36,015 bases of DNA from Nitrososphaerota archaeon (lineage in GTDB: Archaea > Thermoproteota > Nitrososphaeria > Nitrososphaerales > Nitrosopumilaceae): assembly GCA_029782475.1 (NCBI GenBank), contig JARPSM010000010.1, forward strand, positions 1 through 36,015. The letters are read 5' to 3'. Below, one piece after another: positions 16,627 to 25,739 of the stretch. Within the stretch, counting starts at the first letter, position 1; each line of letters starts with the position of its first letter. A model generated the notes under the pieces. It worked only from the letters and a program-made list of their open reading frames with translations, ran no database searches and was not told the origin of the DNA. Made by a program: the position numbers and the translations under genes.

Positions 16627-17568
16627 TTGAAATCCAAAGCTTCTGCACCAGGAAAAGTAATTCTTTTTGGAGAACATTTTGTTGTGTATGGAGTTAAGGC
16701 AATTCTTTGTGCAATTAACAAAAGAATTACAGTAACTGCAGAAAAAATTGAGGGAGAGAAAATTTCTATTAAATCAAACATCGGAAATTTAGAATTAGAA
16801 ACTGGTAAATTGATTTCTGAAATTAATTCACCATTAAAACCATTTTACTATTTAGCAGATAAAATATTAAAGAATGAAAATACAGGAATAGAAATTATTG
16901 TCAAGTCAGACATCCCATTAGGAGTTGGTCTAGGTTCATCATCTGCATGTTGTGTTGCAGGAGCAGCAGCAATTTCAAGATTATTTAAAAAAACATCAAA
17001 AGAAGAAATCCTCTCCCTAGCAATAGAGGCAGAAAAAACAATTTTTAAAAATACATCAGGTGCGGATTGTACAGTTTGCACATATGGTGGAATTATGGAT
17101 TATGATAAGGGAAATGGGTTTCACAAAATAGAATCTGAGCCTAATTTTCATCTAGTAATTGCCAATTCAAACATGGAGCACTCTACAGAATCAGTAGTAG
17201 ATGATGTAAGGAAATTTAAAGAAAATGATGAAAATAGATTTTCTTCATTATGTGAAATAGAATCAAAATTAGTAAAAGATGTTTTAGGATTATTGAAAGG
17301 AAATGACATTAAGAAATTAGGAATTAAAGTTAAAGAGAATCAAGAATATTTAGAGACGATAGGAATCTCAAATACTAAATTAAGAGAAATGATCCAAATA
17401 GGGCAAAATGCATCATTTGGTGCAAAAATTACAGGTGCAGGGGGCGGAGGATGCATTTATGCACTTGCAGATGAATCAAATCTTAAACAAACCATTAACC
17501 AATTCAAAGATAAAAATTATGATTGTTTTTCAGTTAAAATCGATTTTAAAGGTCTGGATACTTTTTAA
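16627..17568 (+). CDS. mvk: mevalonate kinase
   Basis: GHMP-family kinase phosphorylating mevalonate, feeding archaeal isoprenoid lipid synthesis. It begins at TTG: MKSKASAPGKVILFGEHFVV, the family start with the GEHFVVYG motif. The phosphate-binding loop PLGVGLGSSSACCVAGAA lies at about 97-114, the catalytic Asp region is NTSGADCTVCTYGG, and the C-terminal glycine motif is KITGAGGGGCIYAL. 313 residues is the archaeal length. It is followed by isopentenyl phosphate kinase, idi and GGPP synthase, so most of the post-mevalonate pathway is in one operon. Confidence 0.95.
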   Translation: MKSKASAPGKVILFGEHFVVYGVKAILCAINKRITVTAEKIEGEKISIKSNIGNLELETGKLISEINSPLKPFYYLADKILKNENTGIEIIVKSDIPLGVGLGSSSACCVAGAAAISRLFKKTSKEEILSLAIEAEKTIFKNTSGADCTVCTYGGIMDYDKGNGFHKIESEPNFHLVIANSNMEHSTESVVDDVRKFKENDENRFSSLCEIESKLVKDVLGLLKGNDIKKLGIKVKENQEYLETIGISNTKLREMIQIGQNASFGAKITGAGGGGCIYALADESNLKQTINQFKDKNYDCFSVKIDFKGLDTF

Positions 17569-17591
17569 TTGATCAGATAATTTTGAAAAAC

Positions 17592-18344
17592 ATGATTCTA
17601 ATAAAATTAGGCGGTTCCATTATTACAAATAAAGAAAAACCATTGTCACCAAGGAAAAAAACAATTGAGAATCTATCTAAAAGTTTGAAGAAAATCAATG
17701 AGCCAGTAATTATCGTTCATGGCGGAGGATCATATGGGCACTATTGGTCCGTAAAATACGATATGCATACAAAAGAAAAAAAATATAGTCCAAAAGGAGT
17801 TGCAATTATTAAAAATTCAATGATTGAATTAAATAAAATAATTCTAGATTCATTAATAAAAAATAAATTAAATCCATACTGTCTTCCTCCAACTGATTTT
17901 ATGTCAGGAAATAAACCCATTATTAAAAAAATTAAAGAGATTACAAAAATTGCAAAATCAGGCTTAATTCCAGTCACATATGGAGATGCACTATGGTTTG
18001 GTCAGAATAAAACATACATTTTATCTGGAGATAAAATTATGACTCATCTTGCAAAAATCCTAAAACCCAGACTATGTATTTTTGCACTAAATGAAGATGG
18101 ATTGTATTCAGATTTAAAATCAAAAAAACTAATTTATGAATTACAAGGTGAACGTCCATCTATTTCTGAGAATGAAATGGATGTTACAGGTGGAATGACT
18201 AGAAAAGTCAAAGAAGCGTCAAAAATTGCAAAGATGGGAATGAGTGTTTTCTTTGTAAATGGTAACAAACCTGAAAGAATTGTGAAAGCGGTTAAAAATA
18301 AGACATTTGAAGGAACATTGTTTAGAGGTAAAAGAAATGTCTGA
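17592..18344 (+). CDS. ipk: isopentenyl phosphate kinase
   Basis: Amino-acid-kinase-fold enzyme converting isopentenyl phosphate to IPP, the hallmark of the archaeal alternative mevalonate pathway. With ATG 17592 it starts MILIKLGGSIITNKEKPLSP; a TTG at 17583 would add three residues. HGGGSYGHYW contains the His that distinguishes IPK from other members of the fold. GDALWFGQNKTYILSGDKIM and VTGGMTRKVKEA are nucleotide-binding segments. The stop overlaps the idi start by 8 nt, implying translational coupling. Confidence 0.94.
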   Translation: MILIKLGGSIITNKEKPLSPRKKTIENLSKSLKKINEPVIIVHGGGSYGHYWSVKYDMHTKEKKYSPKGVAIIKNSMIELNKIILDSLIKNKLNPYCLPPTDFMSGNKPIIKKIKEITKIAKSGLIPVTYGDALWFGQNKTYILSGDKIMTHLAKILKPRLCIFALNEDGLYSDLKSKKLIYELQGERPSISENEMDVTGGMTRKVKEASKIAKMGMSVFFVNGNKPERIVKAVKNKTFEGTLFRGKRNV

Positions 18345-18981
18345 AGAATTAGTAATTTTAGTTGATGAAAATGATAATCCAATAGGAAGTGAGGAAAAGA
18401 TAAAATGTCATTTACCAAATGGAAAACTGCATAGAGCATTTACTGCATTATTATTTGATAAAGAGGGAAGACTTGTTCTTACAAAAAGAGCCAAAGAGAA
18501 AATGTTATGGCCTAATGATTGGGATGGAACATTTGCAAGTCATCCAAGAGAATCAGAAACATATGTTTCATCAGGAGAAAGAAGAATGCCTGAAGAATTA
18601 GGAATTGATGGAACATTAGATTATTTACATAAATTCGAATATCATGTTCCGTACAAAAATGTGGGATCTGAAAATGAAATATGTGGAACGTTAATTGGCA
18701 TAATTGACAAGTCTACTGAATTAAAAGAGATTGAAGGGGAAATTGATGAAATTAAATGGATTTCATCTAAAGAACTAATTGTAGAATTAAAGAGCAATCC
18801 ACAAATATATTGTCCATGGATGTTAATTGCATTAGAGTTATTAGAAAAATCAGATAAATCTATGCTCGAAAAGCATGCAAGTGTCTTATCTACATGGATG
18901 AATAGTAAAGTACATGATGAATTGCAAAAAGCAATTAAAATTCATCTGCCAAATGACAAATGGAGATTAGTAAATGAATAA
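18337..18981 (+). CDS. idi: isopentenyl-diphosphate isomerase, type I
   Basis: Nudix-fold enzyme interconverting IPP and DMAPP. The start is ATG 18337 (MSEELVILVDENDNPIGSEE), supported by an SD-like AGAGGT at 18324-18329 inside the upstream ipk gene. Metal ligands correspond in position to E. coli Idi: H25, H32, H69 and the pair E112/E114 (SENEICG). The residue matching the catalytic Cys67 of E. coli is Ala67 (FASHPRE), so the proton donor must differ, or this archaeal subfamily works differently. 214 residues. It overlaps ipk by 8 nt and GGPP synthase by 8 nt, so the three are tightly coupled. Confidence 0.9.
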   Translation: MSEELVILVDENDNPIGSEEKIKCHLPNGKLHRAFTALLFDKEGRLVLTKRAKEKMLWPNDWDGTFASHPRESETYVSSGERRMPEELGIDGTLDYLHKFEYHVPYKNVGSENEICGTLIGIIDKSTELKEIEGEIDEIKWISSKELIVELKSNPQIYCPWMLIALELLEKSDKSMLEKHASVLSTWMNSKVHDELQKAIKIHLPNDKWRLVNE

Positions 18982-19954
18982 AACTAAACAAATGGAACAA
19001 AATGCAAAAACAGTCAATAAATATCTAAATTCAAAATTAAAAGGCAATCCTAAAAAACTCTACGATGCAGCAGGGCATCTAATTGTTAACGGTGGAAAAA
19101 GATTAAGACCATATATGGTAATTAGAAGTTGTCAAATTTTAAAAGGTAAAGTTTCCAATGCAATGCCTGCTGCAAGTGCTGTAGAGATGGTACATAATTT
19201 TTCATTAGTTCATGACGATATTATGGACAATGATGAAATGCGTCATGGAGTTCCCACAGTACATAAAAAATTTGGCATGCCAATTGCAATTCTTGCCGGA
19301 GATGTTTTATTTTCAAAGGCATTTCAAATTATTGTTGATTCAAAATTATCACCTATTGCTACAACTCAACTAGTATCTAGACTTGCAAAGGCTTGTGTTG
19401 ATATTTGTGAAGGTCAATTATTAGATGTGAAGATGGCCGAAGAACAAAAAATCCCTTCACAAGCAGAATACATTACAATGATTGGTAAAAAAACTGCTGC
19501 CCTGTTTGATGTATCTTGTGCGATGGGAGCTATTTGTGCAACAAATAAGGCAAAAGATATCACAAATCTTTCTTCATTTGGAAGAAATCTAGGAATTGCT
19601 TTTCAAATAACGGATGATCTCATTGGTGTAATGGGAGATCCTAAAATAACAAAAAAACCAGTAGGAAACGATCTAAGAGAAGGGAAAAAATCACTCCCAA
19701 TTCTTATGGCAATAAAATTAGCAAAAGGTAATGACAAAAAAATTATTCTAAAAGCATTTGGAAATTCAAAAATATCAAGAAAAGATCTAACCAAAGCAGT
19801 AAACGCCATTAGATCTTTAGGAATAGAAGAAAATGTGAGAAGTCAGGCGCTAAAATATGCTGAAAAAGCAGAAAAGTCGTTAGGAAATTATTCTGGATCT
19901 GCAAAAACTGAATTAATTTCATTGTTAGATTTTGTAGTAAAACGAAGTGTATAG
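18974..19954 (+). CDS. geranylgeranyl diphosphate synthase (trans-prenyltransferase)
   Basis: Condenses IPP with allylic diphosphates to make the C20 precursor of archaeal ether lipids. It is an all-helical prenyl synthase with the first aspartate-rich motif DDIMD at 81-85 and the second DDLIG at 214-218. Phe76, five residues before the first motif, matches the chain-length-determining Phe of Sulfolobus GGPP synthase and argues for C20 rather than longer products. Lysine/arginine substrate residues are in NGGKRLRPYM. 326 residues. It starts inside the end of idi (8-nt overlap) and is followed by gltX after 21 nt. Confidence 0.93.
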   Translation: MNKTKQMEQNAKTVNKYLNSKLKGNPKKLYDAAGHLIVNGGKRLRPYMVIRSCQILKGKVSNAMPAASAVEMVHNFSLVHDDIMDNDEMRHGVPTVHKKFGMPIAILAGDVLFSKAFQIIVDSKLSPIATTQLVSRLAKACVDICEGQLLDVKMAEEQKIPSQAEYITMIGKKTAALFDVSCAMGAICATNKAKDITNLSSFGRNLGIAFQITDDLIGVMGDPKITKKPVGNDLREGKKSLPILMAIKLAKGNDKKIILKAFGNSKISRKDLTKAVNAIRSLGIEENVRSQALKYAEKAEKSLGNYSGSAKTELISLLDFVVKRSV

Positions 19955-19975
19955 TTGCAATAGGTAAGAATCGAC

Positions 19976-21685
19976 ATGGATGAAGAATTAAAAAAAGAAA
20001 TTAGAAAAATGGCTCTTCAAAATGCTTTTGAACATGGAGGAGAAACTAGAGATAAAATAATTTTGGGAAAAATTCTTGGAACAAAACCAGAATTTAGAAG
20101 TAAAGTAAAGGAAATTTCAGGAGATATTTCTGAAATAGTATCAATAGTAAATCAGTTATCATTAGAAGAGCAAGAAATTGAAATCAAAGAAAAATTTCCA
20201 GAAATTTTAATCCCAAAAGAAAAAATTGTAGAAAGGGAAGGTCTTCCAGAATTAAAAGATGCTGAACAAGGAAAAGTAATTACAAGATTCCCTCCAGAAC
20301 CTAACGGATATCCACATATCGGACATGCAAAAGCAGCTATCATTAATTCAGAATATGCCAAAATGTATGGAGGAAAATTTATTCTAAGAATGGATGATAC
20401 AAATCCAGAAGCTGAAAGAATGGAATATCATGCAGCCATCAAAGTAGGATTAGAATGGCTAGGGATTGAATTTGACATAGTAAAAAGTACATCAGATGAC
20501 ATGGAATTATTTTATGAAAAAGGAATGGAGTTAATTAATTTAGGAAAAGCATACGTTTGTACTTGTAAAAGAGAAAATATCAGTAAAAACAGAAGAGAGC
20601 GAAAAGCATGCAAGTGTAGTAAAGAAGACATAGAAAAAAATAATAAAAATTGGGAAAAGATGAATGATAAATTCAAACCAGGAGATGCCATAGTTCGATT
20701 TCGTGGAGATATGAAAGCAGATAATGCAGTAATGCGAGATCCTGTTTTGTTTAGAATTATTGAAGGAAAACACTATACCTTAGGGGAAAAATATAGAATT
20801 TGGCCAAGTTACGATATGGCAGTTGCCATAGAAGATAGTATCGATGGAGTAACTCATGCCTATCGTTCAAAGGAATTTGAACTCAGAAAAGAGCTAATTG
20901 ATGCAATTTTAGATGTATTAAACATGAGAAAACCAGCCCAAGGCTTTTTCTCAAGATTAGAATTCAAAGGCATGCCAATATCAAAAAGAATCATCAAGCC
21001 GCTTATTGAAGAGGGAAAAGTAACATGGTATGATGATCCAAGATTACCAACTTTAGAGGCATTACGTAGAAGAGGAATCAAACCAGAAGCAATTAGGAAA
21101 TTCATCATGTCATTAGGATTAACCAAAGCAAACACTTTAGCACCATTTGACGCACTGGAAGCTTTTAACAGAAAATTTGTGGATGCAGATAGTATTAGAT
21201 TATTCATGGTAAGCAATGCAAAAAAACTTTCAGTAAAAAATTTGCCTACATCTTCTGTTGAAATCCCAAATCATCCAATAAATGATATGGGAAAAAGAAC
21301 AATCAAAATTGATGGGAATTTTTACATTTCAGGAGAAGATGCACAAACAATCAAAGAAGGATCACAAATCCGTTTATTGGGTTTAGGTAATATTCACATC
21401 ACAAAACAAGGAATAGAATTCGAAGGAGAGTTTGTTGAAAATGGAGATACAAAAGACATACCAAAAATCCAATGGGTACCACAAAAAACAGCACATATAA
21501 TAAAAATGATAATTCCAAAAATATTGTTTATTGATGATAAATTTAATGAAGATAGTTTAGAAGAATTAGACGTGTATACAGAACCACATTATCTACAATT
21601 AAAAGAAGGAGAAGAAGTACAATTTGTTAGATTTGGATATTGTAGAAAAGATTCTCAGAATCAAGCAATTTTTACACACAAGTGA
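19976..21685 (+). CDS. gltX: glutamyl-tRNA synthetase (archaeal GlxRS type)
   Basis: Charges tRNA-Glu, and in archaea usually also tRNA-Gln for later amidation. Class I motifs: PHIGH at 113-117 (RFPPEPNGYPHIGHAKAA region) and the KMSKS counterpart GMPISKRIIKPLIEEG. A Cys cluster between them (YVCTCKRENISKNRRERKAC and K-CS) is a probable zinc site. The C-terminal half is the beta-barrel anticodon-binding domain of GlnRS type rather than the bacterial helical cage, as expected for archaea. The N-terminal about 100 residues are an archaeal extension. 569 residues, complete. Confidence 0.95.
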   Translation: MDEELKKEIRKMALQNAFEHGGETRDKIILGKILGTKPEFRSKVKEISGDISEIVSIVNQLSLEEQEIEIKEKFPEILIPKEKIVEREGLPELKDAEQGKVITRFPPEPNGYPHIGHAKAAIINSEYAKMYGGKFILRMDDTNPEAERMEYHAAIKVGLEWLGIEFDIVKSTSDDMELFYEKGMELINLGKAYVCTCKRENISKNRRERKACKCSKEDIEKNNKNWEKMNDKFKPGDAIVRFRGDMKADNAVMRDPVLFRIIEGKHYTLGEKYRIWPSYDMAVAIEDSIDGVTHAYRSKEFELRKELIDAILDVLNMRKPAQGFFSRLEFKGMPISKRIIKPLIEEGKVTWYDDPRLPTLEALRRRGIKPEAIRKFIMSLGLTKANTLAPFDALEAFNRKFVDADSIRLFMVSNAKKLSVKNLPTSSVEIPNHPINDMGKRTIKIDGNFYISGEDAQTIKEGSQIRLLGLGNIHITKQGIEFEGEFVENGDTKDIPKIQWVPQKTAHIIKMIIPKILFIDDKFNEDSLEELDVYTEPHYLQLKEGEEVQFVRFGYCRKDSQNQAIFTHK

Positions 21686-21691
21686 TTTAAT

Positions 21692-22561
21692 ATGAAAATT
21701 GCACGACTGTCATATGATAATAATGAAACATATGGTTTTGTAAATGGGGATAAAGTATCCACAAAAGATGAAATTACTTACTCAACAGGGGTTCCAATTC
21801 CTCAAAATATCAAGGATTTTCTTTTTGATGGATGGTATGATGAAATTAAAAATAAAATTAAAGATTTACCATATGAAGAAAATATTTCAAAATACAAATT
21901 ATTGCCACCAATTCCAAATCCCAATAAGATAATTTGTTTAGCATTCAATTATGTAGATCATGCTAAAGAGCAAGGATTACAAGCACCAGAAGATCCTGCC
22001 CTGGTAATAAAACCTAGAACTGCACTAAACAGCACAAATTCAGACATCATGTGTCCAGACTTTGTTACACAGTTAGATTATGAGGTGGAATTAGCCTTGA
22101 TTATTGGTAAAAATTGTAAAAATATTAGCGTAAATGATGCATTTGATTCAATATTTGGATATATGATTTTCAATGATGTTTCAGCAAGAGATATTCAATT
22201 CAAAGACAAGCAATTTACAAGAGGAAAGAGTTTTGACTCTTTTGCACCTTGCGGGCCATGGATTACAACAAAAGATGAAATCAAAGATCCTCAAAATTTA
22301 AAAATGACAACCAAAATCAACGGAGAATTAAGACAAAATTCTTCATCAAGTAACATGTTTATTAAAATTCCAGAGATCGTTTCAAAAATTTCCAAAGTAA
22401 TGACATTAGAAAAAGGAGATATTATTTCCACTGGAACACCTGCAGGGGTGATGTTGAATAAACCAAATGCAGTATTTCTAAAAGATGGTGACAAGGTGGA
22501 AATGGAAATTGAAGATTTAGGAATTTTAAACAACACAATTAAAATTGTTAAATCAGTTTAA
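21692..22561 (+). CDS. fumarylacetoacetate hydrolase (FAH) family protein
   Basis: A 289-residue enzyme of the FAH superfamily, whose members cleave or decarboxylate beta-diketo acids (acylpyruvase, oxaloacetate decarboxylase, hydroxyheptadienedioate isomerase). The metal site is seen in QLDYEVELALIIGKN (Glu residues) and FNDVSARDIQ (Asp). The RGKSFDSFAPCGPW and STGTPAGV motifs are the family signatures. It begins 6 nt after gltX and shares TTAA with the stop of the convergent GNAT gene. Substrate cannot be decided; oxaloacetate decarboxylase or acylpyruvase activity is most usual for orphan copies. Confidence 0.9.
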   Translation: MKIARLSYDNNETYGFVNGDKVSTKDEITYSTGVPIPQNIKDFLFDGWYDEIKNKIKDLPYEENISKYKLLPPIPNPNKIICLAFNYVDHAKEQGLQAPEDPALVIKPRTALNSTNSDIMCPDFVTQLDYEVELALIIGKNCKNISVNDAFDSIFGYMIFNDVSARDIQFKDKQFTRGKSFDSFAPCGPWITTKDEIKDPQNLKMTTKINGELRQNSSSSNMFIKIPEIVSKISKVMTLEKGDIISTGTPAGVMLNKPNAVFLKDGDKVEMEIEDLGILNNTIKIVKSV

Positions 22562-23349
22562 ACAAAAGATTTCTTCATTAAATGAAATAAGATTTTAAAT
22601 TCCAAAGTATCAAAACTGGACAATTTTTCTTTAGTTAAAATTTGAATACGTTCATAATTTTTTTCCCAACCAAAGTTTTGTAAATATGAAAGAATTTCGC
22701 ATGTAGATTCATCTGAATTAGAGAATAAAGTGACAATCAACGTTCTATCAAAATGATCAGATTCAGTAATTATTGCACTGGAATTTTTATCACCAATTGA
22801 AGAAGTGATAATTTTATTTTGTTCATAAAATGATTCCAATATTTTATCGTCAATTGGAAGCCATCTCCAAGATTGTACATAATGAGTGTAAGATTTAGGA
22901 TTAATAGATTTTTCAAAAGTGACATCATCATGATTTGAATTTTTTCTTGGTTCAATAGTGTAGAAATTCCATGTTTGAAAAACTTTATAGTTTAGGGATT
23001 GGGCCATAGAAATTGAAATTGGATTTTCTGTATCTATCAACATATATGAAAAAGACAGATTTTTCTCCAAACCTATGATTTCAGCATGTTTTACTAACTC
23101 AGATGCAATATTTTGGCGCCGAGAATTCGATTCAATCCGGATTCCTTCAATCCAAACTTGGTTATCAGAGTAAAATGCATGACAAATTCCAACAGGATCT
23201 AATTTTTGTGCCAATAGCAAATAACCTTCAGATATCCAATAATTCCAAACATATTCCACATAATCCCCCCATGAAAAAGTATTTTTACAAAATTTCAAAA
23301 CAGAGATTTTATCTGAATCATTTGCCTCTCTAATTCTCAACTTTGTCAT
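22558..23349 (-). CDS. GNAT-family N-acetyltransferase
   Basis: A 263-residue protein starting MTKLRIREANDSDKISVLKF, the beta1-alpha1 start of the GNAT fold. The acetyl-CoA-binding loop region is WIEGIRIESNSRRQNIASEL with the following helix VKHAEIIGL. Beyond about residue 140 there is a second half of about 120 residues, without a clear catalytic motif, that may be a degenerate second GNAT-like domain. An in-frame ATG further upstream (23484) would run through the Rieske gene promoter and start, so 23349 is chosen. Substrate unknown. Confidence 0.8.
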   Translation of the reverse strand: MTKLRIREANDSDKISVLKFCKNTFSWGDYVEYVWNYWISEGYLLLAQKLDPVGICHAFYSDNQVWIEGIRIESNSRRQNIASELVKHAEIIGLEKNLSFSYMLIDTENPISISMAQSLNYKVFQTWNFYTIEPRKNSNHDDVTFEKSINPKSYTHYVQSWRWLPIDDKILESFYEQNKIITSSIGDKNSSAIITESDHFDRTLIVTLFSNSDESTCEILSYLQNFGWEKNYERIQILTKEKLSSFDTLEFKILFHLMKKSFV

Positions 23350-23389
23350 ATACAAAAAAATATTAAGAATAATTAGATAAAAAACTTCA

Positions 23390-23698
23390 ATGGGAAAAAT
23401 TATTGCAGGAAAAACATCAGATATCCCACCTGGAAAAATGATCAAAGTATCTATTGATGGCAGAGATATTCTTGTTGCAAACATTCAAGGGGAATACTGT
23501 GCTACAGATGATTCATGTACTCATTCAGGCTCCAGTCTATCTGAAGGAAAATTAGATGGCTGTACAATTACTTGTGGATGGCATGCAGCTGAATTTGATT
23601 GTAAAACTGGTAAATTAATGAAATTCCCAGCAAAAATTAGAGATTTAACATCATACAATGTTGTCGTAGAATCTGACAATGTCTTTGTAGAGATGTAA
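23390..23698 (+). CDS. small Rieske [2Fe-2S] ferredoxin
   Basis: A 102-residue soluble Rieske protein resembling ferredoxin components of dioxygenases or NirD. Ligands are C43/H45 (SCTHSGSSL) and C62/H65 (CGWHAAEFD), i.e. CxH-16-CxxH with the intervening residues normal for the family. No signal peptide or membrane anchor, so it acts in the cytoplasm. Stand-alone promoter, divergent from GNAT by 40 bp. Partner oxygenase or reductase is not in the window. Confidence 0.93.
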   Translation: MGKIIAGKTSDIPPGKMIKVSIDGRDILVANIQGEYCATDDSCTHSGSSLSEGKLDGCTITCGWHAAEFDCKTGKLMKFPAKIRDLTSYNVVVESDNVFVEM

Positions 23699-23733
23699 CT
23701 ATATACTTCTAATTTTTAAGAAAAGGTGTAAAA

Positions 23734-24003
23734 ATGGTTGACGACGCTCAAAATAAAGAATCTATGAAAGGAGCAATTGAAACATTAGAACAAATTACTT
23801 CTAGCAACTCAACTCCAAAAACAATCAAAAAGTCAATTACTGATTTAATTATAGAACTCAAAAACCCAGAATATTCATTATCTGTTAGAGCAGCAAATAC
23901 TATCAGTCTATTAGATGATGTAACACAAGATGCCAACATGCCCTCATACGTTAGAACACAATTATGGCAAGCAGTTTCAAAATTAGAAAGCATAAGAGAA
24001 TAA
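23734..24003 (+). CDS. UPF0147 family protein
   Basis: An 89-residue helical protein recognised as archaeal UPF0147 from PKTIKKSITDLIIELKNPEY followed by LSVRAANTISLLDDVTQDAN and MPSYVRTQLWQAVSKLESI. The family is conserved in archaea without assigned function. An SD-like AAGGTG lies 6 nt before the ATG, one of the clearer ribosome binding sites in the window. It is followed 25 nt later by a methyltransferase gene in the same direction. Confidence 0.92.
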   Translation: MVDDAQNKESMKGAIETLEQITSSNSTPKTIKKSITDLIIELKNPEYSLSVRAANTISLLDDVTQDANMPSYVRTQLWQAVSKLESIRE

Positions 24004-24028
24004 ATTCTCGTACAAGGTATCAAGCATA

Positions 24029-24790
24029 ATGAAAATTGAAGAATATTTAGAAACTCTTCCTGAAAATTTACTTAGTGGTGAAGATGTTCAATTACCTGAA
24101 AAATCATTTCGTGAAATTTTTAAATTTGTAAATTTAGATGAAAATGATATTTTTTATCATTTAGGATGTGGAAATGAGAAAGGGGTTGAACTTGCCATGA
24201 ACGAATTTGGAGTTAAGAAAGCAGTTGGCATTGATAATAACTTTGAAAAAATAGAACAAGCCAAAAAAAATCTTAAAGAAAAAAATACCAAAGCAGATTT
24301 AGTTTGTCAAAATATAGAAGATTCAATTTTCTCAGATGCATCAGTGATTTTATTCTGGTTCACGGATGAAAATATCATTAATAAAATGATGGAAAAATTT
24401 GAAAAACTCAAAGAAGATACGAAAATAATTACAATTTGGGGACCTCTGCCAGAATGCCTTCCAGATAAAGTAAATTTTCCATATATTATCAATAAAGTTC
24501 CTCTCAAAAAAGCACAAAATATGCAAGAACAGTTGTTAACAATTTTTGGTGTAAAATGCGTTGATTTTGTTACAGCATGGGAATTTGCTGAAAGATATAC
24601 GAAATCAATAGGCTCTCCAGAAATTAAAAATGATCGATTTTTGACTATCATTCAAACATTAGTGATTTGGATTAATGCAAAAAAACTAGGAGTGGCATGT
24701 GGAGAGAAAATTCCAGAATCAATTCAGACATATATCAACATCATGAAAATGCATTTTGACATTGATTTTGAATATCTATTAAAAGAGTAA
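24029..24790 (+). CDS. class I SAM-dependent methyltransferase
   Basis: A 253-residue protein with a Rossmann SAM-binding motif I at about residues 42-50 (FYHLGCGNEKG), an acidic motif II end in AVGIDNNFEKIEQAKKN and post-motif acidic residue in VCQNIEDSIF. The second half is helical and does not resemble a known substrate domain. Motif I resembles that of small archaeal DOT1-like lysine methyltransferases, but overall similarity is not enough to claim that. Target unknown. It probably shares a transcript with UPF0147. Confidence 0.8.
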   Translation: MKIEEYLETLPENLLSGEDVQLPEKSFREIFKFVNLDENDIFYHLGCGNEKGVELAMNEFGVKKAVGIDNNFEKIEQAKKNLKEKNTKADLVCQNIEDSIFSDASVILFWFTDENIINKMMEKFEKLKEDTKIITIWGPLPECLPDKVNFPYIINKVPLKKAQNMQEQLLTIFGVKCVDFVTAWEFAERYTKSIGSPEIKNDRFLTIIQTLVIWINAKKLGVACGEKIPESIQTYINIMKMHFDIDFEYLLKE

Positions 24791-24830
24791 TCTGTGTAAT
24801 CCTTTTATTTTGTTTTTACTTGAATAAAAC

Positions 24831-25178
24831 ATGGAAGGGAGAATTAACATCAATGTTTCAGCAGTAGATTATGATAAAACCAGTAAAGCATTAACCCATC
24901 AACTATCGCTTTTAGAAGAAATGGTTCATGGGCAAGAGGATTTTGTGATGACAGATTCAGAATTTGCGTTTGGATGGCATTTTTTTGTATTAAGTATTAA
25001 CAGATCATTAATAGAAAAGCTAGTAGAAATGATGGGTGCAGATTATGATAAAATCAAGGGCAAGGGAAATGAAAAGAAGTTTTTAACATGGTTAACAAAA
25101 AACATTGAGACTAAATCTCCCAGATTCAAACTAGCCATCAAAGAAGAGATGGAATCTAGCAAGTTTGGTATTTTTTAA
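24831..25178 (+). CDS. uncharacterised 115-residue helical protein
   Basis: Starts MEGRININVSAVDYDKTSKA. Predicted mainly helical (LTHQLSLLEEMVHGQEDFVM; SLIEKLVEMMGADYDKIKGK), soluble, no cysteines and no recognised motif. Ends in a T-run followed by a hairpin-forming segment. An AT-rich promoter-like tract (TTTTATTTTG at 24803-24812) lies about 25 nt before the ATG. I do not recognise the family; probably thaumarchaeal-specific. Confidence 0.65.
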   Translation: MEGRININVSAVDYDKTSKALTHQLSLLEEMVHGQEDFVMTDSEFAFGWHFFVLSINRSLIEKLVEMMGADYDKIKGKGNEKKFLTWLTKNIETKSPRFKLAIKEEMESSKFGIF

Positions 25179-25184
25179 AATAAT

Positions 25185-25228
25185 AGAGGGTCCTCGAGGT
25201 GACTTGTGAGATTAGTTCAAGGCCCTCT
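25185..25228. other. hairpin with 25-nt loop downstream of the 115-residue gene
   Basis: AGAGGGTCCT (25185-25194) pairs with AGGCCCTCT (25220-25228) through nine base pairs with one bulged T. The arms are much more GC-rich than their surroundings. The loop includes the rest of the CCTCGAGG palindrome. It could be a processing or termination structure or part of a small RNA. No box C/D or H/ACA signature is clear. The rest of the 25179-25324 gap shows only AT-rich sequence. Confidence 0.4.
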
Positions 25229-25324
25229 CTCAAATTAAGTAAATAATGAAAAATTAGTTGTTTTGTCTAGATTTTAATAAATAGGCAGGCAAAGAGGAAA
25301 ATCTAATTTTTCAAGGGTGGTTAT

Positions 25325-25549
25325 TTATTCAAAATCATGTTTGTGAACAGAAATTACAAATTCATTTAATTTTACTTGTGCATTTCTATAGTCAATAAAT
25401 TTTAAAATCAACTCTTTTTCTAAATCTTTATCTTGTAATATTTTATCAAACCACGTTTTACGTGCTTCTAGATATTGTGTTGGGGTTAGATCTCTTCTAC
25501 CTTCTACAATTTGAATAATTTCTTCTAGGTCTACATCTTCCAATGCCAT
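25325..25549 (-). CDS. uncharacterised 74-residue protein
   Basis: Starts at ATG 25549 (MALEDVDLEEIIQIVEGRRD), preferred over an ATG seven codons upstream that adds MCLVLII. Helical and charged; contains LTPTQYLEARKTWFDKILQD and ends VISVHKHDFE. No domain recognised. Codon use matches neighbours. It stands alone, with 190 nt to the next gene on the same strand. Confidence 0.6.
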   Translation of the reverse strand: MALEDVDLEEIIQIVEGRRDLTPTQYLEARKTWFDKILQDKDLEKELILKFIDYRNAQVKLNEFVISVHKHDFE

Positions 25550-25739
25550 TATTATCAATACTAAACACATTACTTAAACAAATTCAAAGTTATCAGACAT
25601 TATAGAAACATGGCTTAAATAACGTGTCTTACAAAGATAGAAGATAGAAAACATTCTCATTTCAAACCTTTTAGTCTAAAAATAATCAACATCCATAATT
25701 CTATTGACATTGAAAAGTCACAAATTTGAATAAAATATT

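Noticed and set aside
24029-24790. Calling the methyltransferase a DOT1-like histone lysine methyltransferase
   Set aside because: Only the SAM motif is similar; the rest of the protein gives no support.
25185-25228. tRNA-like reading of the hairpin region (AGTTCAAGG resembles a T loop)
   Set aside because: No acceptor, D or anticodon stems can be formed around it.
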